The notes under the pieces are model-generated. The model was not told the origin of the DNA. It saw only the letters and a program-made list of their open reading frames with translations, and ran no database searches. From Phyllobacteriaceae bacterium (lineage in GTDB: Bacteria > Pseudomonadota > Alphaproteobacteria > Rhizobiales > Devosiaceae): a stretch of 8,443 bases of DNA. A program made the translations under genes and the position numbers. Location: positions 1 through 8,443 of the forward strand of contig JAAZLP010000493.1 in the NCBI GenBank assembly GCA_012799265.1. Reading direction: 5' to 3'. Shown here in pieces: positions 1 to 5,469 of this stretch (its first letter is position 1; each line of letters starts with the position of its first letter).

Positions 1-157
1 GAGGGCGGGTCGGTGCTTGAAGGAAGCCATCTGGATCAAGTCTGAGGTGACGCGAAAAAAATCGCGCCGGATCCCTGCCTCGCCCTCCCCGCTGTCGCGC
101 CCCCTTCCGCCTCAGGCCAAGCTCTGGCATCTTCGGGCCAGTTTTCTGGAGCCAGAC
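1..157. other. Window edge, no supportable gene
   Basis: This stretch precedes the first convincing gene. In plus frame 1 it is open from the edge to a TGA at 43-45 (14 codons), so it could be the last codons of an upstream gene, but so short a piece cannot be tested. A short inverted repeat, CGCGA at 51-55 and TCGCG at 62-66 around six A residues, is present. It lacks a T-run on the plus strand and is too weak to call a terminator. The GGAG at 148-151 is the ribosome binding site of the next gene. Confidence 0.4.
31..54. repeat. Possible degenerate copy of an alphaproteobacterial intergenic repeat
   Basis: The segment reading GGATCAAGTCTGAGGTGACG resembles, from memory, one half of the palindromic intergenic repeats common in alphaproteobacteria (GGATCAAGTCCGGGG-GTGACG type). 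The second half of the palindrome is not present here, so this would be a decayed or half copy. There is no second copy in the window to support it. Confidence 0.22.
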
Positions 158-613
158 ATGACCGATACCGTCATCCTGCCAAATCGTCCGTTGCCGCCGG
201 CCAAGGGGCGTTTCATCCCGCCGCTGCTGGTCTTTCCGTTCCTCGTCTACAACCTCGTCGTGTTTCTCTTTTTTGGCGGCAATCCCGTAAACTGGCAGAT
301 CGGGCTCTTCACCATTCCCATGCCCTCGGGCATGCCATGGGCCATCACCGCGGGCGATTTTCTCGCCGTGGTGGGCATCATCCTGCTCTTTTTTGAAGTG
401 CTGAAGTCGACCCGTACGGCGCGGGCATCCATCGTCGAGCACATGCTTTCCATGGTGCTCTTCGTGGCCTTCCTGATCGAATTCCTGCTGGTGAGCGCCG
501 CCGCGAGTTCAGTCTTCTTCCTGCTCATGGTGATGAGCCTGATCGACGTCGTTGCCGGCTTCACCGTCTCGATCACGAGCGCGAGCCGAGACGTCTCCAT
601 GGGGAATTACTAG
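158..613 (+). CDS. Four-helix inner-membrane protein, unknown function
   Basis: This gene encodes a 151-residue protein that I do not recognise by family. Its composition is clearly membranous, with hydrophobic stretches at about residues 20-40, 61-82, 95-114 and 117-140 that predict four transmembrane helices. A proline-rich N-terminus (residues 9-23) precedes helix 1. A loop with K83, R86 and R89 follows helix 2, and E80 and D68 lie in or near helix 2. The open frame extends upstream to 17. I chose the ATG at 158 because GGAG sits six bases before it and because the upstream extension is basic, proline-rich and unlike a conserved N-terminus. The gene ends four bases before the stop codon of the opposing small gene, so the two converge with almost no spacer. 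No enzymatic motif or metal site is visible. Topology and membrane location are inferred; function is unknown. Confidence 0.75.
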   Translation: MTDTVILPNRPLPPAKGRFIPPLLVFPFLVYNLVVFLFFGGNPVNWQIGLFTIPMPSGMPWAITAGDFLAVVGIILLFFEVLKSTRTARASIVEHMLSMVLFVAFLIEFLLVSAAASSVFFLLMVMSLIDVVAGFTVSITSASRDVSMGNY

Positions 614-617
614 AGCC

Positions 618-878
618 TCAGGCCACAATCGTCTTGCGATAACCCATCGGCATGCGGCGCTCGGTCATCCGGGCGCCGTTTCTGTATGCGCCGATGGCGC
701 GTTCGGCGCTACCGACACGGCGGCTGCGTTGTGGGGGAAGGTTGTCGCGCGCAGCGATGAGCTGGCTGACAAAGGCCGCGCCAGCGCTGCTGCGGGCCAG
801 CGATGGCTTGTCGCCTGCCGCGACCAGGGTCACCGGCAGTTGGGCTCGATCCGTATCGCTCTGATCCACATGGGACAT
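618..878 (-). CDS. Small conserved alphaproteobacterial protein, unknown function
   Basis: This gene encodes 86 residues. The N-terminal 30 residues look variable. The core reads FVSQLIAARDNLPPQRSRR (36-54), followed by a GAY segment (63-65) and the C-terminal RRMPMGYRKTIVA (74-86). From memory, this pattern (a QLIA helix, a PPQR-R turn, then RRMP-GYR at the extreme C-terminus) recurs in small hypothetical proteins of Hyphomicrobiales. I know of no assigned function. It is basic, soluble and lacks a signal peptide. The start is taken at 878. An in-frame ATG at 944 exists, but it would place two clean inverted repeats inside the coding region and add an N-terminus of poor quality. No strong Shine-Dalgarno precedes 878. 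The upstream region carries the two inverted repeats and a CtrA-type box, suggesting controlled, possibly cell-cycle-linked expression (inference). Confidence 0.7.
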   Translation of the reverse strand: MSHVDQSDTDRAQLPVTLVAAGDKPSLARSSAGAAFVSQLIAARDNLPPQRSRRVGSAERAIGAYRNGARMTERRMPMGYRKTIVA

Positions 879-902
879 GGACTGTACCAAATCTGGCCAC
901 GC

Positions 903-919
903 TGTCCCACAATGGGACA
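903..919. promoter_or_regulatory. Inverted repeat TGTCCCA-N3-TGGGACA, candidate operator
   Basis: This is a perfect 7-bp inverted repeat with spacer CAA, 25-41 bases upstream of the proposed start of the 86-residue protein gene. That is where a promoter core or leader would lie. Its half-site TGYCCCA recurs in a second repeat 31 bases further upstream (centre to centre, about three helical turns), which suggests a dimeric DNA-binding protein occupying both sites on one face. The regulator is unknown. As RNA, it could also form a short hairpin. Confidence 0.45.
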
Positions 920-934
920 ATCGAAGTGGCGACC

Positions 935-950
935 TGCCCCACAAGGGGCA
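935..950. promoter_or_regulatory. Inverted repeat TGCCCC-N4-GGGGCA, candidate second operator
   Basis: This is a perfect 6-bp inverted repeat around ACAA. It shares the frame TG-pyrimidine-CCC-ACAA-GGG-purine-CA with the repeat at 903-919 but is one base shorter. The similarity in arms and spacer suggests a pair of related binding sites. The identity of the binding protein cannot be read from the sequence. Confidence 0.4.
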
Positions 951-965
951 AGCGCCGTGCCAGAC

Positions 966-1028
966 GTTAACAGTCCGTTAACTGATTTTGATCCCGCGTT
1001 AACGATAAGTCACAAGAAAAGAGTTAAC
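966..1028. promoter_or_regulatory. Cluster of four GTTAAC hexamers with a CtrA-type box (967-981)
   Basis: GTTAAC occurs at 966-971, 977-982, 998-1003 and 1023-1028. The first two form TTAA-N7-TTAA at 967-981, the exact consensus of the CtrA cell-cycle response regulator of alphaproteobacteria. The other two are single half-sites at spacings of 21 and 25 bases. The cluster lies between the gloB stop and the 86-residue protein gene, about 90-150 bases upstream of the latter's start, so that gene is the natural target. Match to consensus is seen directly; binding by CtrA is inferred. Confidence 0.5.
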
Positions 1029-1038
1029 AGCGATCCGA

Positions 1039-1806
1039 TCAGAAAGTGTCCTTGCCCTTGCGGATGGCGCCAAAGACCTCGCCATGGGCTGCGCCCTCAA
1101 TGCCGTAGTGCTTGGCCAGTTCCGGCGCGTCGGCGCGCAGGAACGGGTTGGCCTTCTTGTCCTCGCCCAGATTGAACGGAATGGTCGGCTTGCCTTCGGC
1201 GCGCAGGGCCTTCACTTCGGCAGCGCGCTTCTTGAGGGCTTCATTGTCCGGGTCGATCGAGAGCGCAAAGCGGGCATTGCTCTCGGTATATTCGTGGCCG
1301 CAATAGACCAGCGTTTCGTCCGGCAGTTCGCGCAGGCGCTTGACGCCTTCCCACATCGGGCCCGGCGTGCCTTCAAACATGCGGCCCACGCCCAGCGAGA
1401 ACAGCGCGTCCGCCGAGAAGAGATGCCCGCCCTCGGCATTGTAGAAAACAATGTGCCCCAGCGTATGGCCCGGCGTCGCCATCACGGCGAACTTGCTGTC
1501 GCCCAGCACGATCTCGTCGCCGTCGCCAACCAGTTCATTCAGCCCTTCGATCTTGTCGGCCTCATCGCGCGGACCAATGACGCGGACGCCGAACTCGGCC
1601 TTGAGATCGACAATGGCTTCGACATGGTCGATGTGGTGATGGGTGATGAAAATATCGCTCAGCGTCCAGCCACGACGGGTCAGCGCGGCCTTGATGGCGG
1701 CGGTCTCCGGCGCATCGATTGCCGCCGTGCGGCCGCTGGCCTCGTCGTGGACGAGATAGCCGTAATTGTCCTCGCGCGCGGGGAAAACATCGACGATGAG
1801 AGCCAT
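1039..1806 (-). CDS. gloB: Hydroxyacylglutathione hydrolase (glyoxalase II)
   Basis: This is the second enzyme of the glyoxalase pathway. It hydrolyses S-D-lactoylglutathione to D-lactate and glutathione in the cytosol, detoxifying methylglyoxal. The 255-residue length is normal for the family. The metallo-beta-lactamase metal motif THHHIDH is at 55-61. Further metal ligands are H114 (in TPGHTLGH), D133 (in FSADALF) and H171 (in YCGHEYT). The C-terminal glutathione-binding region includes KKANPFLR (217-224), close to the family's NPFLR signature. Residues 139-142 read GVGR where many homologues have GCGR; this is not a catalytic position. The ATG at 1806 is preceded by an AAGGA Shine-Dalgarno eight bases upstream. 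The gene is divergent from the methyltransferase gene, a pairing I remember from other Hyphomicrobiales. Assignment to the family is firm; substrate specificity is inferred from the motifs. Confidence 0.93.
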   Translation of the reverse strand: MALIVDVFPAREDNYGYLVHDEASGRTAAIDAPETAAIKAALTRRGWTLSDIFITHHHIDHVEAIVDLKAEFGVRVIGPRDEADKIEGLNELVGDGDEIVLGDSKFAVMATPGHTLGHIVFYNAEGGHLFSADALFSLGVGRMFEGTPGPMWEGVKRLRELPDETLVYCGHEYTESNARFALSIDPDNEALKKRAAEVKALRAEGKPTIPFNLGEDKKANPFLRADAPELAKHYGIEGAAHGEVFGAIRKGKDTF

Positions 1807-1908
1807 GGCACTGTTCCTTCTGGGTAATTTGCCCGCAAGCTAGGGATGCGCGGGGGCAAAGACAACCGCCCATTGGCAAGAGCGGTGCGGTTTCCTAAGT
1901 TCGTGTCC
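1807..1908. promoter_or_regulatory. Divergent gloB / methyltransferase promoter region
   Basis: This 102-base spacer must hold promoters for both flanking genes. It contains an inverted repeat, TTTGCCC at 1828-1834 and GGGCAAA at 1854-1860, separated by 19 bases. The repeat lies close enough to the gloB start to overlap its promoter or leader. No convincing -35/-10 pair is visible for either direction. Confidence 0.35.
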
Positions 1909-2640
1909 ATGACCAGCGATGTCCAGCGTCTCATCGGCTATTACAAAACGCCCCTCGGGCGGATGTCGCGAGCGCTGGTGCGCGAGCAGGTGATCGGGCT
2001 TGCGGGTGACGTAACAGGCCAGCGGGTGCTGGGCCTTGGATTTGCCTCGCCCTATCTGCGCTTTGCGCTTGCTCCGGCCGAGCGCGTCCTCGCCTTCATG
2101 CCGGCGCGACAGGGGGCTTCGGCCTGGCCGCGCGAAGGTCCGTCCGCCACCGTGCTCTGCGATCCGCTGGAAATGCCGCTGACCGACGCGGCCATTGATC
2201 TGACCATCGCCATCCACGCCCTCGAGCATGTCTCGGATGCCGAGGAACTGATGCGCGAGCTTTGGCGCATCACGGCGCCCAATGGTCATCTCGTCATTGT
2301 CGTGCCGCGGCGGCGCGGCCTCTGGGCGCAGTTCGACAATACCCCCTTCGGGCAGGGTAATCCCTATTCGGGCGGCCAGCTGGAAAAGCTCCTCCGCGAC
2401 CATAGCTTCGTGCCGGAGGCCTCGCGCGATGCCCTTTACCTGCCGCCCATTCAGTCGGGCCTCGTGCTGAAATCAACGCGGATCTTCGAAAAAGTCGGGC
2501 GGGTCATCGCCCCGGCAATGAGCGGGGTCATCTGCGTGCGTGCCCGCAAGGAGGCCTTCCCGGCAATTCCCCGAAGGCTCAAGGCCGAGCGCTTCGTGCG
2601 CGTACCGGGTCTGGCCACGGCAACGGCGCGGACCCTTTAG
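1909..2640 (+). CDS. Class I SAM-dependent methyltransferase
   Basis: This gene encodes 243 residues with the Methyltransf_11-like layout. An N-terminal helical segment carries YYKTPLGR (11-18). The SAM-binding motif I is at 39-50 (RVLGLGFASPYL, a variant of the usual D-x-G-x-G). An acidic/proline motif, CDPLEMPL, is at 84-91, and AIHALEHV (101-108) is the typical post-motif helix start. HLVIVVP (127-133) forms the next strand. Motif I lacks the usual aspartate, with glycine at that position (VLGLG). Homologues next to gloB in Hyphomicrobiales share this style. Substrate is unknown; a small molecule is more likely than nucleic acid. The ATG at 1909 starts the recognisable homology. GTG at 1903 in the same frame is an alternative, and neither has a clear Shine-Dalgarno. 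The stop codon overlaps that of the convergent MarR gene. Confidence 0.8.
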   Translation: MTSDVQRLIGYYKTPLGRMSRALVREQVIGLAGDVTGQRVLGLGFASPYLRFALAPAERVLAFMPARQGASAWPREGPSATVLCDPLEMPLTDAAIDLTIAIHALEHVSDAEELMRELWRITAPNGHLVIVVPRRRGLWAQFDNTPFGQGNPYSGGQLEKLLRDHSFVPEASRDALYLPPIQSGLVLKSTRIFEKVGRVIAPAMSGVICVRARKEAFPAIPRRLKAERFVRVPGLATATARTL

Positions 2641-3134
2641 GTAACGTTTTTCTCGGGTCCCGTCTGATTGATCGCCGACCGACCATTGTCGCGCATCACG
2701 ATCAGCGTCTCGTGCAGCTGTTCGATCTGCTCGTCGCTCAGGCCTGCATAAAATTCTTCATAGAGTTTCTTTGCGGCGGTCGGGATGCTCTCGTGTAGCG
2801 GCTGGATCTTGCTTTGCGTATAGACCCGCCGGACCCGATGGTCGCTAGGGTCGGGACGGCGCTCGATCCAGCCCTTCTCCTCAAGCCGATCCAGCATCTT
2901 GCCGGCTGCGGCGCGCCCCATCTGCATCGTGTCGGCCAGCTGGGTCTGCGTCGCCCCCTGATTCTGGGTGATATGCATCACGGTCGTCCACTGCGCTCTC
3001 GTAATGCCATGCTGGGAGACCAATTGGTCGAAATAGGTGCTGATGAGCCGGGACACCTCGTGAATCCGGTACATCGCATCGGCGCGGACATTGAGGCGAT
3101 GCTCGGGGAATGCGTCGAGGGGCGGGTTGGCCAC
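2637..3134 (-). CDS. MarR-family transcriptional regulator
   Basis: This gene encodes a 165-residue winged helix-turn-helix repressor or activator. Helical dimerisation segments lie at about 20-42 and 115-150. The DNA-binding HTH spans about 63-88 (QTQLADTMQMGRAAAGKMLDRLEEKGW). The wing contains the MarR signature DPSDHRVRRV (95-104). The start is GTG at 3134, with a strong AGGAG Shine-Dalgarno six bases upstream. The gene is divergent from the flavoprotein operon and shares a 161-base spacer with several inverted repeats. The usual logic of the family (known) would be ligand-relieved repression of that operon and of itself (inference). No redox-sensing cysteine is present, so a small-molecule inducer is more likely than an oxidant. 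Its 3' end overlaps the methyltransferase gene by four bases, tail to tail. Confidence 0.9.
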   Translation of the reverse strand: MANPPLDAFPEHRLNVRADAMYRIHEVSRLISTYFDQLVSQHGITRAQWTTVMHITQNQGATQTQLADTMQMGRAAAGKMLDRLEEKGWIERRPDPSDHRVRRVYTQSKIQPLHESIPTAAKKLYEEFYAGLSDEQIEQLHETLIVMRDNGRSAINQTGPEKNVT

Positions 3135-3295
3135 GTCAAACTCCTATTCCGGAACGATAGCTCATTAACGCAAACCGTCGGGAGTCCCAACAGAATACTC
3201 CCAAACGCGTGAACGCGCTTTTGTTTCCTTGCATACAAACCACGTACGCGATATTTGGCGCTTAGGATACAAATACCACATGAGAGGGGATATCC
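3135..3295. promoter_or_regulatory. Divergent MarR / flavoprotein control region
   Basis: Several dyads lie here. They are GGGAGT (3180-3185) with ACTCCC (3197-3202); AAACGCG (3203-3209) with CGCGCTT (3214-3220), an 18-base imperfect palindrome of typical MarR operator size; TTTGT (3220-3224) with ACAAA (3235-3239); and TATTTG (3252-3257) with CAAATA (3270-3275). ATACAAA also occurs twice, at 3233 and 3267. A possible plus-strand promoter is TTGCAT (3229-3234), 17 bases, then TATTTG (3252-3257), a poor -10. The Shine-Dalgarno AGGGG (3285-3289) sits six bases before the TTG start and overlaps the palindrome GGATATCC (3288-3295). Which dyad is the operator cannot be decided by eye. Confidence 0.5.
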
Positions 3296-5011
3296 TTGTC
3301 GACCAACGAAAACAGCCGCGTTTCTCGCCGCGGGTTCATGAAGGCTGCAGGCCTTGGCGCAGCCAGCTCGGCGCTGGGCGCGCTGACCATCTCCAGTGCT
3401 CAGGCACAGGAAGATCTGTGGGATGAAGAGTTTGACGTTGTTGTAGCCGGTTCCGGCGGCGCGGCTCTGGCCGGTGCCATCGGCGCCCTGCATGGCGGCG
3501 CAAGCGTTGTCATCCTGGAAAAGGCAGCCTTCATCGGCGGCACCACCGGCAAGTCCGGCGGCGGCTCCTGGGTCCCGAACAACAAGTGGATGAAGTCTGA
3601 GTTCGGCCAGCAGGACGACAAGGAAACCTTCCTGCGCTACGTCGCCAAGGTCTCCTTCCCTGAGCTCTACAACGACAAGAGCCCGACCTTCGGCATGACC
3701 GACCACCATTGGGCACAGCTCAATGCGTTCTGGGACAACGCTGCTCCGGTCTTTGAAAAGCTCGACGAAGTTGGCGCCCTGCCCGCCAAGGTCTTCACCT
3801 CCTGGGATGGCAAGCCGGCTCCGGACTACCACGGCCAGATCGCTGAAAACGGCCAGATCCTCGGTCGCCAGCTGGCTGTCAATGTTGACGGCAAGAACGG
3901 CAGCGGTGCCGACATGATCGACTTCATGTCCATCTATGCTGAAGACAATGGCGCTGAAATCCGCACCGAAAACCGCGTCGTCAAGATCGTCCGCGAAGAA
4001 GGCGGCCGCGTTGTCGGCGTTCACGTTGAGACCGCCGATGGCGTCAACCGCATCCGCGCCAAGAAGGGCGTGATCTTCGGTACCGGTGGCTTTACCCACA
4101 ACCCGCACATGCGCACGCAGTTCCTGCGTACCCCGGTTCTCGGCGGTTGCGCCGTGCCGACCAACGAAGGCGACCTGATCAACATGTCGGCTGAGCTGGG
4201 CGTCAAGCTGGGCAACCTCAACGAAGCCTGGAACCAGCAGGTCATTCTGGAGCAGGTTCTCGAGTTCTCGAGCGTTCCGAGCGGTGTGTTCTTCCTTGGT
4301 GGCGACAGCTCGATTGCCGTCAACAAGTTCGGCAAGCGCATGTACGACGAGAAGTACGTGTACCCCGAGCGTACCCGTTCGCACCAGGTTTACGACCAGT
4401 GGACCGGCGAATACCCGAACCTCTACCAGATCTTCATCTTCGACGATGGCGCTCGTGAGTTCGGCGGCTATGAAATCCCGCGCGTTGGTGCAGACCTGCC
4501 CAAGCACGTGATCACCGGCAACACGCTGGAAGAACTGGCCGAAAACATCCAGGCCCGTTTCGACAGCCTGTCCGAACGTATCGGTACCTACAAGCTGGAC
4601 GACGCTTTCCTCGACAACCTCAAGGAAACCATCACCCGCTACAACGGCTTTGCCGAAACCGGTGTGGACACTGACTTCCATCGTGGCGAAGCCCCGATCG
4701 ATGCCTACTTCCACTACATCACGGTCGATAAGGGCAACAAGAACCCCTATATCGCCGCGATCTCGGACACTGGCCCGTACTACGCGATCCTGCTCGGTGC
4801 CGGCACGCTGGACACCAAGGGTGGCCCGGTCTTCGACACCAATGGTCAGGTTCTCGACGTCAAGGACAACCCGATCCCCGGCTTCTACGTTGCTGGTAAC
4901 GCCTCGGCTTCGCCTTCGGGCAAGAGCTATCTCGGCGGTGGCGGCACTCTGGGTCTGGGCATCACCTTCGGCTATCTGGCCGGTCAGCACGCTGCTTCCC
5001 AGGAAGCCTAA
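3296..5011 (+). CDS. Tat-exported FAD-dependent dehydrogenase, KstD/fumarate-reductase-like
   Basis: This gene encodes a 571-residue flavoprotein of the FAD_binding_2 family. A twin-arginine signal peptide is plain: SRRGFMK at 10-16, a hydrophobic stretch to about 32, and a likely cleavage site after AQA (35-37). The mature protein opens with the FAD Rossmann motif, GSGGAA (52-57) and the ribose-binding acid E75 (VVILEK). GGTTGKSGGG follows at 81-90 and GTGGF at 262-266. The C-terminus carries GPYYA (493-497), DTKGGP (506-511), GFYVAGN (529-535) and GGGGTLG (547-553). This is the layout of 3-ketosteroid delta-1-dehydrogenases and related flavin reductases. Family members insert or remove a C=C bond next to a carbonyl; the substrate here is unknown. 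The start is TTG with AGGGG six bases upstream; the nearby ATG at 3280 is out of frame. Export plus an adjacent cytochrome c gene suggests periplasmic electron exchange. Codons look biased to those of highly expressed genes. Confidence 0.88.
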   Translation: MSTNENSRVSRRGFMKAAGLGAASSALGALTISSAQAQEDLWDEEFDVVVAGSGGAALAGAIGALHGGASVVILEKAAFIGGTTGKSGGGSWVPNNKWMKSEFGQQDDKETFLRYVAKVSFPELYNDKSPTFGMTDHHWAQLNAFWDNAAPVFEKLDEVGALPAKVFTSWDGKPAPDYHGQIAENGQILGRQLAVNVDGKNGSGADMIDFMSIYAEDNGAEIRTENRVVKIVREEGGRVVGVHVETADGVNRIRAKKGVIFGTGGFTHNPHMRTQFLRTPVLGGCAVPTNEGDLINMSAELGVKLGNLNEAWNQQVILEQVLEFSSVPSGVFFLGGDSSIAVNKFGKRMYDEKYVYPERTRSHQVYDQWTGEYPNLYQIFIFDDGAREFGGYEIPRVGADLPKHVITGNTLEELAENIQARFDSLSERIGTYKLDDAFLDNLKETITRYNGFAETGVDTDFHRGEAPIDAYFHYITVDKGNKNPYIAAISDTGPYYAILLGAGTLDTKGGPVFDTNGQVLDVKDNPIPGFYVAGNASASPSGKSYLGGGGTLGLGITFGYLAGQHAASQEA

Positions 5012-5022
5012 TCAAAAACCCG

Positions 5023-5047
5023 GCAGTCGCACCCATGGTGCGGCTGC
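5023..5047 (+). other. Intercistronic stem-loop between flavoprotein and cytochrome genes
   Basis: An 11-bp stem (GCAGTCGCACC at 5023-5033, GGTGCGGCTGC at 5037-5047, one G-U pair, CAT loop) sits in the 59-base gap. No T-run follows on the plus strand, so it should not terminate the operon. It may protect the upstream mRNA 3' end or set unequal expression of the two proteins. Read on the minus strand it would be followed by TTTTT (complement of 5014-5018), so it could stop antisense transcription. Confidence 0.55.
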
Positions 5048-5070
5048 TCCCCCCACATCAGGAATGTGCC

Positions 5071-5469
5071 ATGAAATCCCTCCGCCTTGTCGCTAGCGCA
5101 GCTCTCTTTGTTCTGGGTAGCGGTGCTGCCTTTGCCGATGCGTGCCTTGCCACCTACACCGAGACGGTCGAACCGATCGTGGCGCGTAAGTGCGCAGCCT
5201 GCCACAACGACGCCTCGCCCGGCGCCGGCGTGTCCTTCCAGAAGGGCAGCGGCTACGCCAATCTGGTCAACGTCGCCAGCGAAGAGCTGCCGGAAATGAT
5301 GCGCGTCACCCCCGGTGATGCCGAGCAGAGCTATCTCGCTCACAAGATCCTCGCCACCCACGAAACCGTTGGCGGTTTCGGCGACAAGATGCCCCCGAGC
5401 GGCAGCCTGCGTGATTCTGAAGTTGAAGCCATCGTTGGCTGGATCAACGGCTGCACGGTCGAAGAGTGA
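5071..5469 (+). CDS. Small exported monohaem cytochrome c
   Basis: This gene encodes 132 residues. A Sec signal peptide occupies 1-22 (positive N-terminus, hydrophobic core, AFA before a predicted cut at 22/23). The haem c attachment motif CAACH is at 41-45. The likely axial methionine is M107, in KMPPSG. VEAIVGWINGC (118-128) forms the C-terminal helix typical of these domains. Two further cysteines, C25 and C128, bracket the domain and could form a disulfide. AGGAA lies six bases upstream of the ATG. The gene follows the Tat flavoprotein gene on the same strand and overlaps the next gene by four bases. I infer that it is the flavoprotein's periplasmic electron partner, passing electrons to or from the respiratory chain. 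The spacing VEPIVARKCAACHNDASP resembles haem domains found attached to dehydrogenases. Role as partner is inference; haem binding is nearly certain. Confidence 0.88.
   Translation: MKSLRLVASAALFVLGSGAAFADACLATYTETVEPIVARKCAACHNDASPGAGVSFQKGSGYANLVNVASEELPEMMRVTPGDAEQSYLAHKILATHETVGGFGDKMPPSGSLRDSEVEAIVGWINGCTVEE

Noticed and set aside
879..944. N-terminal extension of the 86-residue protein to an ATG at 944
   Set aside because: The extra residues (Trp, Cys, Arg and Pro rich) look non-conserved, and the extension would cover two clean inverted repeats more likely to be regulatory.
903..950. The paired inverted repeats as a CRISPR fragment
   Set aside because: There are only two units, they differ in sequence and length, and no spacer-repeat periodicity exists.
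966..1028. The GTTAAC cluster as part of a replication origin
   Set aside because: No DnaA boxes, AT-rich unwinding stretch or origin-associated genes are nearby, so a promoter role is simpler.
1084..1827. A 247-codon plus-strand open frame opposite gloB
   Set aside because: It has no motif and no ribosome binding site, while the opposite strand encodes a complete metallo-beta-lactamase-fold enzyme.
3280..3426. ATG at 3280 as the start of the flavoprotein gene or of a leader gene
   Set aside because: It is out of frame with the flavoprotein, has no Shine-Dalgarno, and encodes an arginine-rich sequence without hydrophobic or conserved character. TTG at 3296 gives a complete Tat signal.
2978..4990. 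A 670-codon open frame on the minus strand, antisense to the flavoprotein gene
   Set aside because: Its translation is valine- and aspartate-rich without motifs, and it overlaps the MarR start. It arises because the strongly biased codons of the real gene avoid stops in the antisense frame.
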